A stretch of 64,000 bases of DNA from Achromobacter sp. Marseille-Q4962 (GTDB lineage Bacteria > Pseudomonadota > Gammaproteobacteria > Burkholderiales > Burkholderiaceae_B), in NCBI RefSeq assembly GCF_943737005.1, contig NZ_CALSFU010000013.1, positions 62,001-126,000 of the forward strand. The letters run 5' to 3'. Of the stretch, positions 43,355 through 53,106 are shown in pieces; the first letter of the stretch is position 1, and every line of letters begins with the position of its first letter. The notes below the pieces were generated by a model that searched no databases, was not told where the DNA came from, and worked only from the letters and a program-made list of their open reading frames with translations. Both the position numbers and the translations under genes were made by a program.

Positions 43355-44950
43355 TCAATCCATATAGGCGAAATCAAATACCGTATGCCCGCCCTGGTAG
43401 TGCCAATGGTGCATCGAAGCATGGCGTTTTTTCAGAAAATCGGCATAGTGGATCTCGCCATCGGTTTCCACATAAGTGGAGGGCGTCAGCTCCTCGATCC
43501 GGTTGAGCGACACTCCCTTGCCGTAGTGGCAGAACCCCTGGTATTGGGCGCAGCGGATCACCTCTCCGCCAGGCGTGACAACGATTCCCGCGTTGCGGGC
43601 CCGCATGGGGTTGCGCACGATAGGGTTGCAGGCGTGCGGCGTCCATTGCGTGGAGCGCGGCGAATCGGAAAAGAAGGCGAATAATTCGTCGCAATGGCTC
43701 TGGCCGTCGGTGCGGTCGATATTGGTGAGCAGCCACCAGTATTCGCCGTGCTTGAATATTATGGTGTCGACCGCCGATATATTCGTCATCAGCGTCATGT
43801 CGAGCTCCCACCTCAAGGGAAAATCGGTGCATTTCCAGAGCTCGATGCTGCGGTTTCCGCATGTTTCCGGAACCATGTACGTGGTCCCTTCGTATTCGAA
43901 TATATACGGAAAGGATAAATGGTAGGGCAGGTTCAGCGCGGTTCCTATCAGCCGGAAGTCCCCGTCGGAGTATGTCGCGACCGAAATCGTGCCTTTGCGG
44001 GAATTAAAATCGTAGTCTTCGAAGAATATATAGGGTTTCTGGTCGCGCATATAAACAAAAGGGTCCGCGAAAAACCGACCCTTCGGGGGCTGCAGCACCA
44101 TGGCCTCGGACACCACGGCCTGCTGGCGCGCTGACGGAAACATGCCGATCCGCCAGCGTATGTTCTTTTTCATGATGCGGCGCACAACGAGGTCCGCCAT
44201 TAATGCCGCCTGGCGCGCGATGTACGAGGCGCTATTCCATTCCACCGGGTCCGCGCGGCGCTCGCCGCTCACGATCTGGATCACGGGCGGCGCGGCGCCC
44301 CGGCGCGACCGCGCCAGCGCCTGCAAGGCGTCGTACACCATGAAATTGCCCAGACTGAACGCGCGCGCCTGGTTCTTCAGCCAAAATACTTCGGTATTGA
44401 AGCTGCGCTGGTCCAGCAGCTCGTCCTGCTCCGCCGTCGCGCCCATGCGCCAGAGCCGCACCGAGGTGTGGTCGGCGCGCTGGTACACCTCCCAGAATCC
44501 CGCGTAGCGGCTGGTGGCCACCGCGATGTCGGAGTAGCTGAGCCGCCATACGCCCAGCGCGGCCCAGTCCCGCATCTGGGCGCGGGACGCGGCCGACGAG
44601 CCCAGCGTGATGACCAGGTCGAGGCCGAGCGCGGCCACGCCGTCGTCGCCGGCCTCAGAGGCGGGCTGCAGGTCCAGCACCGGCACGCCGGGCGGCAGGC
44701 GCTCGCGCATGTCGCCGCATTCCAGCACCTGCCTCTGCCGCGCCGGCAGCAGCCGGGACTCGAGCCGCGTCAGGGTTCCGAACAGCGCCTTCACGCCCAG
44801 CCTCGGCGCGCGCCCGTCCTGCCCCAGCCCCATCACCAGCAAGGCCGCGATCTGGAACTCCCGGCTCTGGGCGAGCCAGTCGGCCATCTCGTGCATCCAC
44901 CCCGGCTGCTCGTATCCATCGACCAGCAGCCCCACTCTGTAGGTCTTCAT
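43355..44950 (-). CDS. Two-domain protein: formyltransferase-like N-terminus plus GINT1/GH43-like five-bladed propeller C-terminus
   Basis: A 531-residue cytosolic-looking protein (no signal seen). Residues about 1-210 (KTYRVGLLVDGYEQPGWMHE..., GLDLVITLGSS, WALGVWRLSYSD-like DWAALGVWRLSYSD) resemble formyltransferase-like sugar-modifying domains. Residues about 270-531 (GRFFADPFVYMRDQKPYIFFEDY, FPYIFEYEGTTYMVPE, YWWLLTNID) resemble the N-terminal domain of glucosamine inositolphosphorylceramide transferase 1 and the five-bladed propeller of GH43-type enzymes. The exact reaction is unknown; a role in glycan synthesis or modification near the exopolysaccharide locus is inferred. The 3' half is much poorer in GC (about 51 percent over 43741-44040 by hand count) than the 5' half, suggesting a mosaic origin. 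Start chosen at the ATG at 44950, after AGGAG and AAAGGG. Confidence 0.7.
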   Translation of the reverse strand: MKTYRVGLLVDGYEQPGWMHEMADWLAQSREFQIAALLVMGLGQDGRAPRLGVKALFGTLTRLESRLLPARQRQVLECGDMRERLPPGVPVLDLQPASEAGDDGVAALGLDLVITLGSSAASRAQMRDWAALGVWRLSYSDIAVATSRYAGFWEVYQRADHTSVRLWRMGATAEQDELLDQRSFNTEVFWLKNQARAFSLGNFMVYDALQALARSRRGAAPPVIQIVSGERRADPVEWNSASYIARQAALMADLVVRRIMKKNIRWRIGMFPSARQQAVVSEAMVLQPPKGRFFADPFVYMRDQKPYIFFEDYDFNSRKGTISVATYSDGDFRLIGTALNLPYHLSFPYIFEYEGTTYMVPETCGNRSIELWKCTDFPLRWELDMTLMTNISAVDTIIFKHGEYWWLLTNIDRTDGQSHCDELFAFFSDSPRSTQWTPHACNPIVRNPMRARNAGIVVTPGGEVIRCAQYQGFCHYGKGVSLNRIEELTPSTYVETDGEIHYADFLKKRHASMHHWHYQGGHTVFDFAYMD

Positions 44951-45312
44951 TTCCCTTTGCTCCTGTACCGGCCATATGCGGATCGTTCGAACGCCCGGGC
45001 GCAATGCGGTCCCCGCGCACATGCACATCTGTTCCCAGCCCGATACTGCGGACTTTTGCGCGCGCCTTCCAGACGGCTTTCATCCTAGGCCCGTCGTCCG
45101 AGGACAAAGGTCGCGAATGATGCGTCCGCACTAGGACAACGCTCCCCCGAACGCCTGATTCGCCTCGTCCGAAAACCCGACGCGCGCCGCGCGCCGGCTC
45201 GCCGAAGCGGCCGAGATCCATCGGGGGTAAACCCTATTGGGGATTGCCGGGGGTTCGCATTCCGATTCGTTCGGGCGCATACTCAATAAAACAAACGTTT
45301 GAATTCAACCAA
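44951..45312. other. Divergent control region between the two-domain protein and the TetR regulator
   Basis: A 362-bp gap with promoters in both directions. It contains the palindrome CAAACGTTTG (45292-45301) next to the TetR start, a GTCC-GA-GGAC inverted pair near 45087-45096, and two TCCTAG/CTAGGA elements (near 45075 and 45133) built around the rare CTAG tetranucleotide; TCCTAG also occurs in the wza promoter region. No gene seen. Confidence 0.55.
45292..45301. promoter_or_regulatory. PsrA/TetR-type operator palindrome
   Basis: CAAACGTTTG is a perfect 10-bp palindrome ending 11 bp before the TetR-family start codon, inside the likely promoter. It resembles the CAAAC...GTTTG half-sites known for PsrA-type fatty-acid regulators, so it is probably the autoregulatory operator. 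Confidence 0.6.
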
Positions 45313-45984
45313 ATGCAAGAATCCAAGACCTCGGGCACGCGCGAGTCGATCCTGGACACCGCCGAAGCCCTGTTCGCCCAGCAGGGACACGACGGCACGT
45401 CGATGCGGCAGATCACCACGGCGGCCGGCGTGAACCTGGCGTCGATCAATTACCACTTCGGGTCCAAGGAATCGCTGGTGCAGGCGGTGCTCAAGCGCCG
45501 GCTGGCCATCGTCAACCGCGAGCGGCTGCGCCTGCTCGACGAACTGGAGGCCCAGGCGGGAGGCAAGCCGCTCAAACCCTCGCAGATCGTGGACGCGTTT
45601 TTCGGCACGCTGCTGCGCCTGGCGGCCGACCCCAACCAGGCCGGCAGCACTTTCCTGCCGCTGCTGGAGCGCACCATGACGGACCCGTCCGATTTCATAA
45701 GGGCATTGTTCGCGGAGGAGTACGCCGACGTGCTCGACCGCTACCGTAATGCCTTGTTCGCCGCGCTGCCGGACGTGCCCCGCGCCGAGATCATGTGGCG
45801 CTTCCAGTTCATGCTGGGCGCCACGTCCTACGCCATCTTCGGCACCGACCTGCTGCGCTCCGTCACGGGCTGGACCGTGGACGAGGCCGAGCAGCCCGAC
45901 AACCCGGCGCTGCTGCTGCCGCGCCTCATGAGCTTCCTGCTGGGCGGGCTGCGGGCGCCCCTGCCGCCGGCGCCCGGCAACTGA
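45313..45984 (+). CDS. TetR-family regulator of fatty-acid degradation (PsrA-like)
   Basis: A 223-residue repressor. The N-terminal helix-turn-helix is ILDTAEALFAQQGHDGTSMR followed by ITTAAGVNLASINYHFGSKESLVQAV, very close in pattern to PsrA (AGVNLAAVNYHFGSK). The C-terminal ligand domain should bind acyl-CoA or fatty acid. It is 39 bp upstream of fadE and heads the beta-oxidation gene set, so it likely represses it until fatty acids are present. Start chosen at the ATG at 45313; an upstream in-frame start at 45244 would place the palindrome inside the gene. Confidence 0.88.
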   Translation: MQESKTSGTRESILDTAEALFAQQGHDGTSMRQITTAAGVNLASINYHFGSKESLVQAVLKRRLAIVNRERLRLLDELEAQAGGKPLKPSQIVDAFFGTLLRLAADPNQAGSTFLPLLERTMTDPSDFIRALFAEEYADVLDRYRNALFAALPDVPRAEIMWRFQFMLGATSYAIFGTDLLRSVTGWTVDEAEQPDNPALLLPRLMSFLLGGLRAPLPPAPGN

Positions 45985-46023
45985 CCCGCGACCCGCCACG
46001 CAAGAACCAGGGAGACAAGAACC

Positions 46024-48366
46024 ATGACCGCAGTCCTCATCGCGCTGGCCCTCGTTGCGCTGCTGGCCGCCGTGCTGCTCGGCGTGCGCCCGCTGCGCCG
46101 CGCCCTGCTGACCGCGCCCGTGTTCCGCCTCTACCGCAAGGTGCTGCCGCAAATGTCGGACACCGAGCGAGACGCCCTGGAGGCCGGCACCGTATGGTGG
46201 GAAGGCCAGCTCTTCGGCGGACGCCCCGACTGGTCCCGCCTGCTGTCCTACCCGCGGCCGCGCCTCACGGAGCAGGAGCGTCGCTTCCTGGACACGCACG
46301 TCGAGCAGGCATGCCGCATGCTGAACGACTGGGAGGTCACCCACCGGCGCTACGACCTGCCGCCCGAGCTGTGGGACTACCTGAAACGCAATGGTTTCCT
46401 CGGCATGATCATCCCCACGTCCTACGGCGGGCTGGGCTTTTCCGCCTACGCGCATTCCGAGATCGTCACCCGGCTGTCGACGCGGTCTTCGGCGCTGGCC
46501 GTGTCCGTCATGGTGCCGAATTCGCTGGGCCCGGCCGAGCTGCTGCTGCACTACGGCACCGAAGCGCAGAAGAACTACTACCTGCCGCGCCTGGCGCGCG
46601 GCGAAGAGGTGCCCGCCTTCGCGCTGACCAGCCCGTGGGCGGGCTCGGACGCGGCCGCCATTCCCGACAGCGGCATCGTGTGCAAGGGCGAATGGCAGGG
46701 CCGCGAAGTCATCGGCATGCGCGTCACCTGGGACAAGCGCTACATCACCCTCGCCCCCGTGTGCACGCTGCTGGGCCTGGCCTTCCGCCTGTACGACCCG
46801 GAGGGCCTGCTGGGCGGCGCGCGCGACGTGGGCATCACCTGCGCGCTGGTGCCGCACGACCACCCCGGCGTGGAAACCGGCCGCCGCCACTTCCCGCTCA
46901 ACGCCATGTTCATGAACGGCCCCACGCGCGGCAAGGACGTCTTCATGCCGCTGGACTTCATCATCGGCGGACCGGCCATGGCGGGCCAGGGCTGGCGCAT
47001 GCTCATGGAATGCCTGGCCGCGGGCCGCTCCATTTCGCTGCCCTCCTCCAACACCGGCATGGCGCAGCTCGCCACGCGCGCCGTGGGCGCCTATGCGCGG
47101 GTGCGCAGCCAGTTCCGCATGCCCGTCGGCAAATTCGAGGGCGTGGAAGAAGCCCTGGCCCGCATGGGCGGGCACACCTATCTCGTGGATGCCGCGCGCG
47201 CCATGACGGCCGGCGCGGTGGACCTGGGCGAGAAGCCCTCGGTGGTGTCGGCCATCGTCAAGTACCACGTGACCGAGCGTGCGCGCCAGGTCGTCAACGA
47301 CGGCATGGACATCATCGGCGGCAAGGGCATCTGCCTCGGGCCGTCCAATTTCCTGGGCCGCGCCTACCAGCAGATTCCCATCGGCATCACCGTGGAAGGC
47401 GCCAACATCCTCACCCGCAGCCTCATCATCTTCGGCCAGGGCGCGATCCGCTGCCATCCCTACGTGCTCGCGGAGATGCGCGCGGCCCAGGCCGACGACG
47501 CGCGCCAGGGGCTGCGCGATTTCGACCTCGCTTTCTGGGGCCATGCGCGCTTCGTGCTGCGCAACGCCCTGCGCGCCCTGGGCGCGGGCCTCACCGGCGC
47601 CCGCCTGGCGCGCGCGCCGGCCGAAGCCGCGCCCGCCATGCAGGGCTACTACCGCAAGCTGGGCCGCTATTCGTCCGCCTTCGCCCTGCTGGCCGACGCC
47701 TCCATGCTGGCGCTGGGCGGCAGCCTGAAGCGCCGCGAGCGGCTCTCGGCCCGGCTCGGCGACATTCTTTCGCAGATGTACCTGGCCAGCGCCACCCTCA
47801 AGCGCTTCGAGGACGAAGGCCGGCAGGCCGCGGACGAACCGCTGGCGCACTGGGCGCTGCAAGACGCCCTGCACCGCATCGAAGACGCTTTCGAGGGAGT
47901 GCTCGACAACTTCCCCAACCGCGCAATGGCGCGCGCGCTGCGGCTGCTGGTCATGCCCCGGGGCCGCGCCTGCCGCCCGCCTTCGGACGCGCTGGGTCAG
48001 CAAGTCGCGCGCCTGCTGATCGCGCCCGGGCCGGCACGCGACCGCCTCACCGCGTGCTGCCACCTGCCCGCCACGGCCGACGAGCCGGTGGGCGCGCTGG
48101 AACAGGCGCTGGCGGCTGCGCTGGAGGCCGAGCCCGTCGAGGCGCGCATCCGCGAGTTCGAGAAACGCGGCGGCCTGCAGGGCGATCCGCGCGCCAATGT
48201 GCGCGACATCGCCGAGGCGGCCTATGCGGCCGGCGCGCTCTCCGACGAAGAATATGCGTTGGTGAAACGCCGCAATGACTTGCGCGACCGGGTGGTGAGA
48301 GTGGATGATTTTGCCTTCGACCTGGGTGCGGCCGGCAAGGCCGCAGCCGAGCGCAAAGCGGCGTGA
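46024..48366 (+). CDS. fadE: Acyl-CoA dehydrogenase FadE type
   Basis: A 780-residue flavoenzyme for the first oxidation step of beta-oxidation. An N-terminal membrane anchor (VLIALALVALLAAVLLGV) and the region TVWWEGQLFGGRPDW are typical of FadE (E. coli 814) and absent from short acyl-CoA dehydrogenases. FLGMIIPTSYGGLGFSAYAH, FALTSPWAGSDA, and the GGKGICLG-containing segment are family marks; the C-terminal about 250 residues form the FadE-specific extension. GGGAGAC precedes the ATG. It sits between the TetR regulator and the first thiolase. Confidence 0.95.
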   Translation: MTAVLIALALVALLAAVLLGVRPLRRALLTAPVFRLYRKVLPQMSDTERDALEAGTVWWEGQLFGGRPDWSRLLSYPRPRLTEQERRFLDTHVEQACRMLNDWEVTHRRYDLPPELWDYLKRNGFLGMIIPTSYGGLGFSAYAHSEIVTRLSTRSSALAVSVMVPNSLGPAELLLHYGTEAQKNYYLPRLARGEEVPAFALTSPWAGSDAAAIPDSGIVCKGEWQGREVIGMRVTWDKRYITLAPVCTLLGLAFRLYDPEGLLGGARDVGITCALVPHDHPGVETGRRHFPLNAMFMNGPTRGKDVFMPLDFIIGGPAMAGQGWRMLMECLAAGRSISLPSSNTGMAQLATRAVGAYARVRSQFRMPVGKFEGVEEALARMGGHTYLVDAARAMTAGAVDLGEKPSVVSAIVKYHVTERARQVVNDGMDIIGGKGICLGPSNFLGRAYQQIPIGITVEGANILTRSLIIFGQGAIRCHPYVLAEMRAAQADDARQGLRDFDLAFWGHARFVLRNALRALGAGLTGARLARAPAEAAPAMQGYYRKLGRYSSAFALLADASMLALGGSLKRRERLSARLGDILSQMYLASATLKRFEDEGRQAADEPLAHWALQDALHRIEDAFEGVLDNFPNRAMARALRLLVMPRGRACRPPSDALGQQVARLLIAPGPARDRLTACCHLPATADEPVGALEQALAAALEAEPVEARIREFEKRGGLQGDPRANVRDIAEAAYAAGALSDEEYALVKRRNDLRDRVVRVDDFAFDLGAAGKAAAERKAA

Positions 48367-48375
48367 GGGGGCTGC

Positions 48376-49664
48376 ATGACGTTCAAGCCGGTTTATGTCG
48401 TTGACGGTGCCCGCACGCCCTTCCTGAAAGCGCGTACGGGGCCGGGGCCGTTTTCCGCCGCCGACCTCGCCGTGCAGGCCGGGCGCGCGCTGCTGCTGCG
48501 CCAGCCCTACGCGCCCACCGACCTGGACGAGGTCATCGTGGGCTGCGCCGCCCCGTCTCCCGACGAGGTGAACATCGGCCGGGTGATCGCGCTGCGCCTG
48601 GGCGCGGGCGACCGCGTGCCGGGCTGGACGGTCATGCGCAACTGCGCCTCGGGCATGCAGGCGCTGGACTCGGCCATCGCCAACATCCAGTCGGGACGGT
48701 CCCAGCTGGTGCTGGCCGGCGGCGTGGATGCGCTGTCGCGCGCGCCGGTGCTGTTCTCCGACGGCATGGTGCGCTGGCTCGCACGCTGGTATGCGGCGCG
48801 CGGGCTGGGCGCGCGCCTGGCCGCGCTGCGCGCCCTGCGGCTGCGCGATCTGGCGCCCGTGATCGGCCTGCTCAAGGGCCTTACCGACCCCGTGGCGGGG
48901 CTTTCCATGGGCCAGACGGCTGAAAACCTGGCCACGCAGTTCGGCATCGGGCGGGCCGAGATGGACGCCTACGCGGCCGCCAGCCACCAGCGCGCCCTGG
49001 CCGCACGCGCCGCGGGCGCGTATGGCGGGATCGTTCCGATCGTCGATGCGCAGGGCCGCCTCTACGACCACGACGACGGCGTACGCGAAGACTCCACCCC
49101 CGAGAAGCTCGCCAAGCTCAAGCCCGTGTTCGACAAGCCCTGGGGCAACATCACGGCGGGCAACAGCTCGCAGGTCACCGACGGCGCCGCCATGCTGGCG
49201 CTGGCTTCCGAAGAGGCGGTGGCGCGCTGGAACCTGCGGCCGCTGGGCCGCATTCTCGACAGCCAGTGGGCCGGGCTCGATCCGGCGCGCATGGGTCTGG
49301 GCCCGGTGCACGCCGCCACGCCCATCCTGCAGCGGCACGGACTGGCGCTGAACGACCTGGACCTCTGGGAGATCAACGAAGCCTTCGCGGCCCAGGTGCT
49401 GGCCTGCCTGGCCGCCTGGGACGACGAAGCCTATTGCCGCGAGCACCTGGGCACGCCGGCCTGGGGCCGGCTCGACCGCGACCGGCTCAACGTGGACGGC
49501 GGCGCCATCGCCATCGGCCACCCGGTGGGCGCCTCGGGCGCGCGCATCGTGCTGCACCTGCTCGAAGCCCTGCGGCGGCGAGGCGGCCGGCGCGGCATGG
49601 CCGCCATCTGCATCGGCGGCGGCCAGGGCGGGGCCATGCTGGTCGAAACCCTGGAGGAACGCGC

Positions 49665-49668
<4 letters not shown>
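48376..49668 (+). CDS. Acetyl-CoA acyltransferase (thiolase, FadI-like)
   Basis: A 430-residue 3-ketoacyl-CoA thiolase cleaving 3-ketoacyl-CoA with CoA. The acyl-accepting Cys lies in MRNCASGMQALD, NEAFAAQVLA provides the oxyanion region, GGAIAIGHPVGASGAR carries the catalytic His, and CIGGGQGGAMLVE the C-terminal acid/base Cys. It is longer than FadA (387) and similar to FadI (436). Its stop overlaps the next start by ATGA, so it is probably translated together with the following hydratase/dehydrogenase as a two-subunit complex. Confidence 0.93.
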
Positions 49669-51632
<1,964 letters not shown>

Positions 51633-51735
51633 ACGGCCCATGCACGCCTTGCGGATGGCACGAGCCCACAAGACCGGAACCCGAAACCGGCAACACCAGA
51701 AAACCACTCCGTTCCCAACACGAGGAGGCAGTACC

Positions 51736-53058
51736 ATGAGCAGATGCACATTGACCCTGGGCACCTTGTCGGCCGTCATCGCTGGCCTCGGAGCGTGCGC
51801 GGGAGCGCACGCGGCGGGCTTCCAGCTCCTGGAGCAGAACGCCAGCGGCCTGGGCAATGCCTACGCCGGCTCGGCCGCCAATCCCGAAAACGCCAGCATC
51901 ATCTACTACAACCCCGCCGGCATGACCTACCTGCCCGGCTTCAACATTTCCGCCGGGGTCAATCTCATCAAGCCATCGTTCAAGTTTTCCGACAACGGCG
52001 ACAGCCGTAATCCCAGCGTGCCGGGGCTGCCGGGCACGGGGCTGGGCGGCGCGCGCCCCACCGGCGGCGAGGGCGGAGACGCCGGCAATCTCGGCGTGGT
52101 GCCCAATCTGTACGCCTCGTGGCAGCTCAACGAACAGTGGTACCTGGGACTGGGCGTGGGCGCGCCTTTCGGCCTCATGACGGAGTACGACGACGACTGG
52201 GTGGGCCAATACCACTCGAACAAATTCGAGATCAAGACCATCAACGTCAACCCGTCCATCGCCTACAAGGTCAACGACCAGTTCTCCATGGGCTTCGGGC
52301 TGAACTGGCAGCACATCGACGCCAACTACAAGAAAAAGACCGTGGTGCCGCTGCCCGGCCTGCCCCTGGCCAGCACCGGCGACGCCGACCTGAATCTCAA
52401 GGGCGACGCGTGGGGCTGGAACGTCGGCTTCATGCTGCAGCCCACCGAAGACACGCGCATCGGCCTGTCGTACCGCTCCAAGATCACCCACCGGGCCAAG
52501 GGCGATACCGACATCACCAGCATCTACCCGACCGGCAGCTCGGTGTCCTTCGACGCCAAGACCCGCGTCACGCTGCCCGATACGCTGGTGCTGAGCGCCA
52601 CCCACCAGCTCAACGAAAAATGGGAACTGCTGGGCGACGTCTCGTGGACGGGCTGGAGCAGCATTCCCGACCTGAAGATCCGCAACTCGGGCACGGGCGC
52701 GCGCGACGACGACCTGCCGCTCAACTTCCGCGATACCTGGCGCGTGGCCATCGGCGCCAACTACAAGTTCGCGCCGGCCTGGAAATGGAAATTCGGCCTG
52801 GCCTTCGATCAATCCCCGGTGCACCACGCCGAAGACCGCCCCACCTCGCTGCCGGACAACGACCGCTACTGGTTCTCCACCGGCGTGCAGTGGCAGGCCA
52901 CCAAGAACACCACGCTGGACGTGGGCTATACCTATCTCTATCTGCGCAAGACCGACATCGACACCACTTCGGGCAACCAACTAACCAAGGGCCGCGTGGC
53001 GGGCACTTACGACAGCAGCGGCCACATCTTCGGCCTGCAGGTGTCGTCGCGCTTCTAA
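51736..53058 (+). CDS. FadL/OmpP1/TodX-family outer-membrane long-chain fatty acid transporter
   Basis: A 440-residue outer-membrane beta-barrel. A signal peptide (residues 1-26, ending AHA) precedes AGFQLLEQNASGLGNAYAGS, the hallmark N-terminal hatch of FadL proteins, and IIYYNPAGMTYL gives the NPA motif. Many alternating beta strands follow and the chain ends with FGLQVSSRF, a terminal-Phe insertion signal. GAGGAGG precedes the ATG. Note a lipobox-like GLGAC inside the signal, probably incidental because the mature N-terminus must form the hatch. Probably imports long-chain fatty acids for the neighbouring enzymes. Confidence 0.94.
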   Translation: MSRCTLTLGTLSAVIAGLGACAGAHAAGFQLLEQNASGLGNAYAGSAANPENASIIYYNPAGMTYLPGFNISAGVNLIKPSFKFSDNGDSRNPSVPGLPGTGLGGARPTGGEGGDAGNLGVVPNLYASWQLNEQWYLGLGVGAPFGLMTEYDDDWVGQYHSNKFEIKTINVNPSIAYKVNDQFSMGFGLNWQHIDANYKKKTVVPLPGLPLASTGDADLNLKGDAWGWNVGFMLQPTEDTRIGLSYRSKITHRAKGDTDITSIYPTGSSVSFDAKTRVTLPDTLVLSATHQLNEKWELLGDVSWTGWSSIPDLKIRNSGTGARDDDLPLNFRDTWRVAIGANYKFAPAWKWKFGLAFDQSPVHHAEDRPTSLPDNDRYWFSTGVQWQATKNTTLDVGYTYLYLRKTDIDTTSGNQLTKGRVAGTYDSSGHIFGLQVSSRF

Positions 53059-53106
53059 ACGTCCCCGGGCGGCGGCCGGCGCCGCCCGCATTCTCAGGAG
53101 ACAAAC

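Noticed and set aside
43008-43358. A 116-codon minus-strand open frame in the 600-bp gap
   Set aside because: Pro/Arg-rich translation through GC-rich inverted repeats, no ribosome site and no family resemblance.
45283-49557. A 1424-codon open frame antisense to the TetR, fadE and thiolase genes
   Set aside because: Spans three real genes and intergenic gaps; no recognisable domain, repetitive Arg/Gly/His content.
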